Of a DNA stretch of 64,000 bases, positions 58,744 to 64,000 are shown in pieces; the stretch's first letter is position 1, and the number at the start of each line of letters is the position of its first letter. Location of the stretch: positions 2,120,501 to 2,184,500 of the forward strand of contig OZ024848.1 of the NCBI GenBank assembly GCA_964017145.1, in the 5' to 3' direction. Source of the DNA: Agrocybe praecox (lineage: Eukaryota; Basidiomycota; Agaricomycetes; Agaricales; Agrocybaceae). The notes beneath the pieces are model-generated. The model ran no database searches, was not told where the DNA came from, and saw nothing but the letters and a program-made list of their open reading frames with translations. The translations under genes and the position numbers were made by a program.

Positions 58744-61700
58744 ATGGCTTATAGAGGTGACGGCAGAGGTCGTGGTCGCGGTGGCCCTCCTGGTGGGGGT
58801 GAATTCCGTGGCCGGGGCGGTGGGCCTCCCAGAGGAGGATTTGGTGGTGGCCGGGGTGGTGGTGGCGGCGGGGGAGGGCAAGCGTTGCTCCCTTATCTCT
58901 ATTACAAGCGGCTAACCTGGTCTCCAATAGTATTTTCCAGTCAGGAGCACCCGCAAATATTGATGCTCGTCTTCAAGATGGATCTGATGACGCCCTTGTG
59001 ACATCTACGCGCTCTTTGACCGTGAAAGGGGACGATCTGCCTGTTCGCCCTGGATTTGGCACTGTAGGAAAAGCAATCAAACTTAGAGCCAACTTCTTCC
59101 CCGTGAAGATTTCTAATGCTCCTTTGTACGAATATGATGTTTCCATATCGCCTGTGGCTGGCACGGCCATTAGGAGAGTTAAGCGCAGGATCTTCCAACT
59201 CGCCGAACAGTCTCCTGACTGGGCTGCTAATGGCCTCCGAGGTGCGGTCGCACATGATCACTCCGCCAAACTTATTGCTGCAAGGCAACTTCCCCAACCT
59301 CTTCTCATAAGAGTACCGTTCTACGAAGAGGATCAAGATGGACCCCAACCAGGAGGAAAGGAATACACCTTGGATATCACATTCATCCAAATTATTGATA
59401 CGTCTGCCATTATCAAGTGAGAATCTTCAAAACTGTTTTTTTATAAATTTATATTGAGGCTATTCTAGGCACCTTCAAGGCCAGCCTCAGTATCGTGACT
59501 ACGACATCATGCCCATTTTGTCTGCCCTGAACCTTATACTTGCTGCCCACCCTAATCGCTCAGGTGGCTCAGGTGTCATGGTAGGACGGAACCGTTTCTT
59601 CTTCCCCGCTGCTGCGCAACCCTTTAGCCTCGGTGGTGGACTTGAAGCCTGGAAAGGGTTCTACTCCTCAGTTCGCCCGGCGCATAATCAATTGATGGTG
59701 AACGTCAATGGTACGTTTTTTTTGTAACATTCTGGTTGTTGTATGTTCATCAGGGAGTTCAGCTTGCACGACTGCCTTTTACACTCCTGGAAACTTGGCG
59801 GACGCTATGACAGCGTTTCGTAATTCCAGTTTTGGAGCAAGGCCTTCAGGCTTTGTTAGGGGTGTCAGGGTCCAAACTAAACATTTGGGTTATAGGAAGA
59901 CTGTCAAAACTCTGTCCAACATGACCGCACGTCAGTACAGATTCCATGTCGCTGATGCGGGGCGCGAAATGTCGGTCGAAGAGTATTTCAAGTACAGTAA
60001 GCCCTTACGCAGCGGATGTCTTCTACCATTGGTTGACGCTTTTTTCTCCGTGTAGAATATAAGATTACATTGAAGTATCCCGATATGCCACTAGTCGACG
60101 TTGGCGGCCAAAAGGCCAACCTACTCCCCGCGGAACTCTGCGAAATTTTGCCCAACCAAGCATTTAAAGGAAAATTGACCGACGAACACACCGCGGAGAT
60201 GATCAAAGTCGCTGCAAAGCCGCCGAACGTGAACGCGCAGAGCATCGTCGGGCCTGGACTTACCGAACTCGGGTTCAAACCTAATGGATCCCAACAATTG
60301 AATACATTTGGTATCAGTATAGGAAACGAGATGACTGTAGTTCCTGGACGTATTTTGCCGCCCCCTGGAATTCAGTATGGTCAAGGCAAACCCGACGTGG
60401 ACGATCGTGCAAGTTGGAATCTGAGAAATGTCAAGTTTGCTCAAGGAGCAAGGCTGGCCGCATTGGGTGTCCTCGTCATTCAAGACGGGGGCCGAGATGA
60501 ATTTTCTGGTCCTGACGAGTTGAAGAGCGTTGTCCGGGGATTTTTGGCAATGTGCAAGACGAGCGGGATGTCGATTGGTGACCAAGGTGACCCGCCTGTT
60601 GTTCGTGCCCAGTTGCCTCGTAAGGACCCAAGCGACCCTACGCGGGCTGCTGCTATCAACGCAATCATGCAAACGATCAAGACCCTCCCAGGAAAACCCT
60701 CGTTGATCCTCGTCATACTCTCCGGCGGGGACAAGCATGTGTATTCTGGGATCAAGCATCTGTGTGATTGCACTCTCGATGTTTGTGAGTATATTTTGTG
60801 CCGTTATGGATATGGTTATAACGACTGAAAATCCTATGCAGCCACTGTCTGTGTCCAGGCTGCCAAGATCCGCAAAGAAAAGGGTGAATCGCTCTCTAAA
60901 GTTTCCAGCCCCTAGCCGTAAGCTAACCCAGAAATCCAGGCCAACTTCAGTACTTTGCAAATGTCGCCTTGAAAGCAAATATGAAGCTAGGTGGTGTCAA
61001 GTACGTGGTTTTGTGATTCATACCTAGCATCGTTATTGATAATATTATTTATTAGCCACGCGCTCGATGCAAAGAGTATGGCCTGGTTCAAGGAAACCCC
61101 CACCATGATAGTAGGAATCGACGTCACTCATCCAGGTCCTGGGAGTATCAAAGGAACACCTTCCATTGCTGCCGTTGTTGCTAGTTGCGAGCCCAGCTTT
61201 GCACAATATCCAGCTAGTTTGGAAATCCAAGAGTCCAAGAAGGAGGTACGTACATACGAGCCTTTCTTTTTTAATCCCACATTTCTCATATCCTGTAACT
61301 ATAGATGGTTACGAACTTGGGAAAGATGATGTGGGAGCGCTTGACGTTATTCCGTTTGAGGAATAATAAAAACGTCTTGCCCCTGCGAATTCTTGTTTAC
61401 CGCGATGGTGTTTCTGAGGGCCAATTCAACACCGTTGTTCAGGAAGAGCTTCCTGCTATCCGAATGGCTTGTACCCAGTTTGACACCGCCCAGAAGAAGT
61501 ACCGTCCTGCGATCACTATCGTCATTTGTGTAAGTATTATTATTGGTTTTTGGTCTTGAGTCATCTTATATATGTCATTTTTGCAGGGCAAACGCCACCA
61601 CACTCGCTTCTACCCAACTGACGCGGCCACTGCCGACCATAATGGCAATCCTCGGGCGGGTACGGTCGTCGATCGTGGAGTTACTGCCGTATACAACTTC

Positions 61701-62113
61701 GATTTCTTCTTGCAAGGTTAGTTAATGCCTTTGAAGAAGAAAATTAACATCTAATGATCGTTTATCTGGTAACAGCCCACGGAGGATTGCAAGGCACCAC
61801 CAAGCCCACTCACTACTATGTCGTCCACGATGACATCAAGTTCCAGGCCGACCAGCTCCAGGTGCTCACCAACTCTATCAGCTACATGTTCGCTCGTGCG
61901 ACTAAGGCTGTCAGCTTGGCTTCGCCCGCGTACTACGCTGATTTGGCATGCGAGCGCGGTCGGTGCTACTTGCACAAGCTCCTCCAGGGCATCAGCAGCA
62001 GCGCAGGCTCGACGGCCAGCGGAGGGAACGAGGAGCTCGTCGTCAAGGAAGCTAGAGAGACTTGGAAGAACGGTGTTGGCGCGAAGCTCAAGGACACCAT
62101 GTTCTACCTCTGA
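58744..62113 (+). CDS. Argonaute (AGO) small-RNA effector
   Basis: Effector of RNA silencing that binds small RNA and cleaves target RNA. It starts MAYRGDGRGRGRGGPPGGG, an RGG-rich tail; exon 1 is 58744-58877 and joins via a GC-AG intron (58878-58930) to GIFQSGAPANIDARLQDGS. The N domain (FGTVGKAIKLRANFFPVKI), linker, PAZ (YFKYKITLKYPDMPLVDV) and MID regions follow. PIWI carries the slicer residues: Asp in MIVGIDVTHPGPGS, a likely Glu finger in ESKKEMVTNLGKM, Asp in LVYRDGVSEGQF and His in THYYVVHDD. The end is KDTMFYL at 62113. About ten GT-AG introns complete it. The tetrad D-E-D-H suggests an active slicer. Confidence 0.95.
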
Positions 62114-62852
62114 TTTCTTTGGGGTGTTACATATTCGACTCCTGCTCGCCAGCTGGCCCGATTCCCCTTTTTTTTGAAATGTACTTTTATGTATGCTTGC
62201 TCCGACCTTATGATTGCCTTATGATCTTTCTTCACTATGTAGTATGATGTATCTTGTATGCTCATGTATTTTCTGCTACCAATAACGATTCTTATACCCA
62301 TGTACTAGTCTCTGGCACCAGCTTCAGATTGCTTTCTGTGGATGTGAGTTGTTGGTCATGTCATAGCTCGTTAAAAAGTAACAGGATGTCTCTTGCACAT
62401 GATGTTGTCTAATCACGGGAACAGTTCCCACGCCTTGTCTATAGTATTCTTGACACTTGTATTTACTCGTGCCATTTCTTTACTGCCATCTGGTCGTGTC
62501 TCGTCCTTCACATTTTGATCAGCTGTGCCCTGACTTCTGTCGCTAATGACTTGATATGTACGCCTTGAAGGTTGTTTGAGCCAGGACCCGAGTCCCCCGC
62601 TGTGCCCAGTTGGGGTCATCCGAGTACCTTCACAGTCAAATTCACAGGCTCACCCTTGCTATGATTTTCGCAACGCCTATTAATATGGTATCGTCGAAAA
62701 TCTATAAAGAGGACAACAATAAATCTCTAGGAAACAACAGCAGTACACTCTCCAACTTGTCTCATCTACTATCAGATCTCATTACCAGAGTACGTTCTCA
62801 ATTTAGGCGCTTATTATCACGTCTCACACTCGCGTCTAGTAATTATACACCC
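62114..62852. other. Intergenic, no gene supported
   Basis: 3' flank of the Argonaute gene and promoter of the methyltransferase-like gene. An upstream in-frame extension of the latter from 62661 (MIFATPINMVSSKIYKE) is possible but not supported by family character. Confidence 0.45.
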
Positions 62853-63852
62853 ATGTCGACCCAACTCGAACTTGCTATGCTCGACCTCGATCATCCTAGC
62901 TTGAAGCCGAAGGTCGAGTATTACAACATTCATGCCACTGACCAGGACCAGGGCGGAATGCACTCGCACTCGCACCACGATCAGCATAGTCATCATCACG
63001 GCCACGAAGTTAATGTGGAGGTCGCGGGTAATACCGTCGAGGAAAACAAGAAACACTTTAACAAGATTGCCTCTCATAACCATGAAGACCCGAGGTGGAT
63101 TGCGCTTGCTCAAAGGTGTGTAACCTGTTTGGATTATGTGAAGTTTGTCTGATAAATAATACTACAGGTCGGCAGCAGAGATGCTCAGGAAGTATACTTT
63201 CGACAAGAACTCTACCGTCGTGTTGGATTTCGCCACCAATGCAGGTACGATTTTGCTTTATTTGATTCGTTTCCTATTTGTGTGTTAAAGGCCTTTCCAG
63301 GTCTCATAGCAAGGGAGTTGGAACCATACTCGAGCAAGATCGTTGGAGTCGATATCAGCGACGCCCCTGTTGGTATTTTCAACGAATGGGCTTCTAAGAA
63401 AGGGATTTCCGAGAAGATGCACGCTGTTGCAGTTGAGCTCAAGGGCGAAGATGGAGAGCTCGACGGACTCAAATTTGATGTTATAACTGTACGTAAATAT
63501 CCACCATAACTCTCATACTACACAATCTCACTTCCTGCAGTGCGCAGCATCGTACCATCACTTCGAGGACATCCACAAGATGACGAAAATATTGTCCTAC
63601 TTCCTCAAACCCAATGGTGTCTTGATAGTCGTCGATTTGACCAAAGTCGATTCTAAAGGCGCACTGCCGAGCGACCACGCCCATGACCACTTCGTTCCCC
63701 ACAAGGTGGGATTGACGGCCGAAGGCATGAAGGATGCATTCGAAAGCGCTGGATTGACCGGGTTCAGCTTTGAATTGTTCTCCCGCGTGAGGATGATGGG
63801 TAATGAGAGTACCCTGTTCATTGCTACTGGTAGAAAGCTGGCGAGTGCTTGA
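62853..63852 (+). CDS. SAM-dependent methyltransferase-like protein with His-rich segment
   Basis: Class I methyltransferase fold; substrate unknown. It starts MSTQLELAMLDLDHPSLKP. A His/Asp-rich run (HSHSHHDQHSHHHGHE) follows at about residues 37-52. The domain itself reads FNKIASHNHEDPRWIALAQ, VVLDFATNAG-LIARELEPY (motif I, split by an intron), IVGVDISDAPVGIF (acidic end of beta 2), FDVIT-CAASYHHFEDIHKM (motif IV region) and LIVVDLTKVDS. The C-terminus is FSRVRMMGNESTLFIATGRK. Motif I lacks the usual glycines (expected DFGCGTG-like). Introns lie near 63115-63169, 63246-63300 and 63490-63540. The usual family length, about 280 residues, is met. Confidence 0.85.
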
Positions 63853-64000
63853 TGATTCAATGCCCCCAGAGTTTAGTATCTATCTATTATGACCCTAGTC
63901 ATTTATGAATATATTGAAAAAGTTGGAGAATATATGACAGTTACCATGGATCAGGAGTTTTGGACAAGCCCAAAAATGTCAAGCAATGGCATGGACATAG
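63853..64000. other. Window end, 3' flank
   Basis: Nothing recognisable besides the 3' flank of the methyltransferase-like gene. Confidence 0.5.

Noticed and set aside
60121..60978. 285-codon minus frame opposite Argonaute
   Set aside because: Antisense shadow of the PIWI/MID coding exons.

Overview
This window comes from a filamentous basidiomycete, most likely a wood- or litter-decaying Agaricomycete. The evidence is dense protein-coding DNA with many introns of about 50-60 bp, a GH7 cellobiohydrolase with a CBM1, a four-motif laccase, a CYP of basidiomycete type, a NACHT/STAND NTPase and relics of glyoxal oxidase. I saw no bacterial, viral or organellar sequence, and no rRNA, tRNA or CRISPR array.

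Left part (1-13.3 kb): a NACHT-type STAND NTPase on the minus strand with an apparent 1-bp frameshift; the secreted cellobiohydrolase (4606-6313); a Hikeshi/OPI10 nuclear import factor; and an aldo-keto reductase. About 3.9 kb without a supportable gene follows.

Middle part (13.3-39.6 kb): two paralogous G-domain (P-loop GTPase-like) genes face each other as an inverted pair, copy 1 on plus (13324-17335) and copy 2 on minus (39563-35994). Each carries, inside a large intron, an AT-rich minisatellite of roughly 71-74 bp units repeated more than 20 times. The two arrays are recognisably the same repeat in the same orientation relative to their gene. Copy 2 is broken by an internal deletion. Between the two lie ordinary genes: a cytochrome P450, biotin-protein ligase, QCR8 (with an 11-nt microexon), the 42-residue OST4, a TPT/nucleotide-sugar transporter and an F-box protein. 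Relics of glyoxal oxidase lie on both sides of copy 2.

Right part (42.9-63.9 kb): an M20 amidohydrolase, an Hcs1/IGHMBP2-type helicase, a P-loop ATPase of unknown role, a laccase, a ketopantoate reductase, an Argonaute with an apparently complete slicer tetrad, and a SAM-methyltransferase-like protein with an unusual motif I.

The genes do not form one pathway. Cellobiohydrolase, laccase and the decayed oxidase relics point to lignocellulose decay; Argonaute to RNA silencing; QCR8, OST4, biotin ligase, helicase, Hikeshi and ketopantoate reductase are core functions. The most unusual feature is the matched pair of intronic minisatellites in the inverted G-domain genes. Exon boundaries were read by eye from GT-AG (and a few GC-AG) sites and family conservation, not from transcripts.
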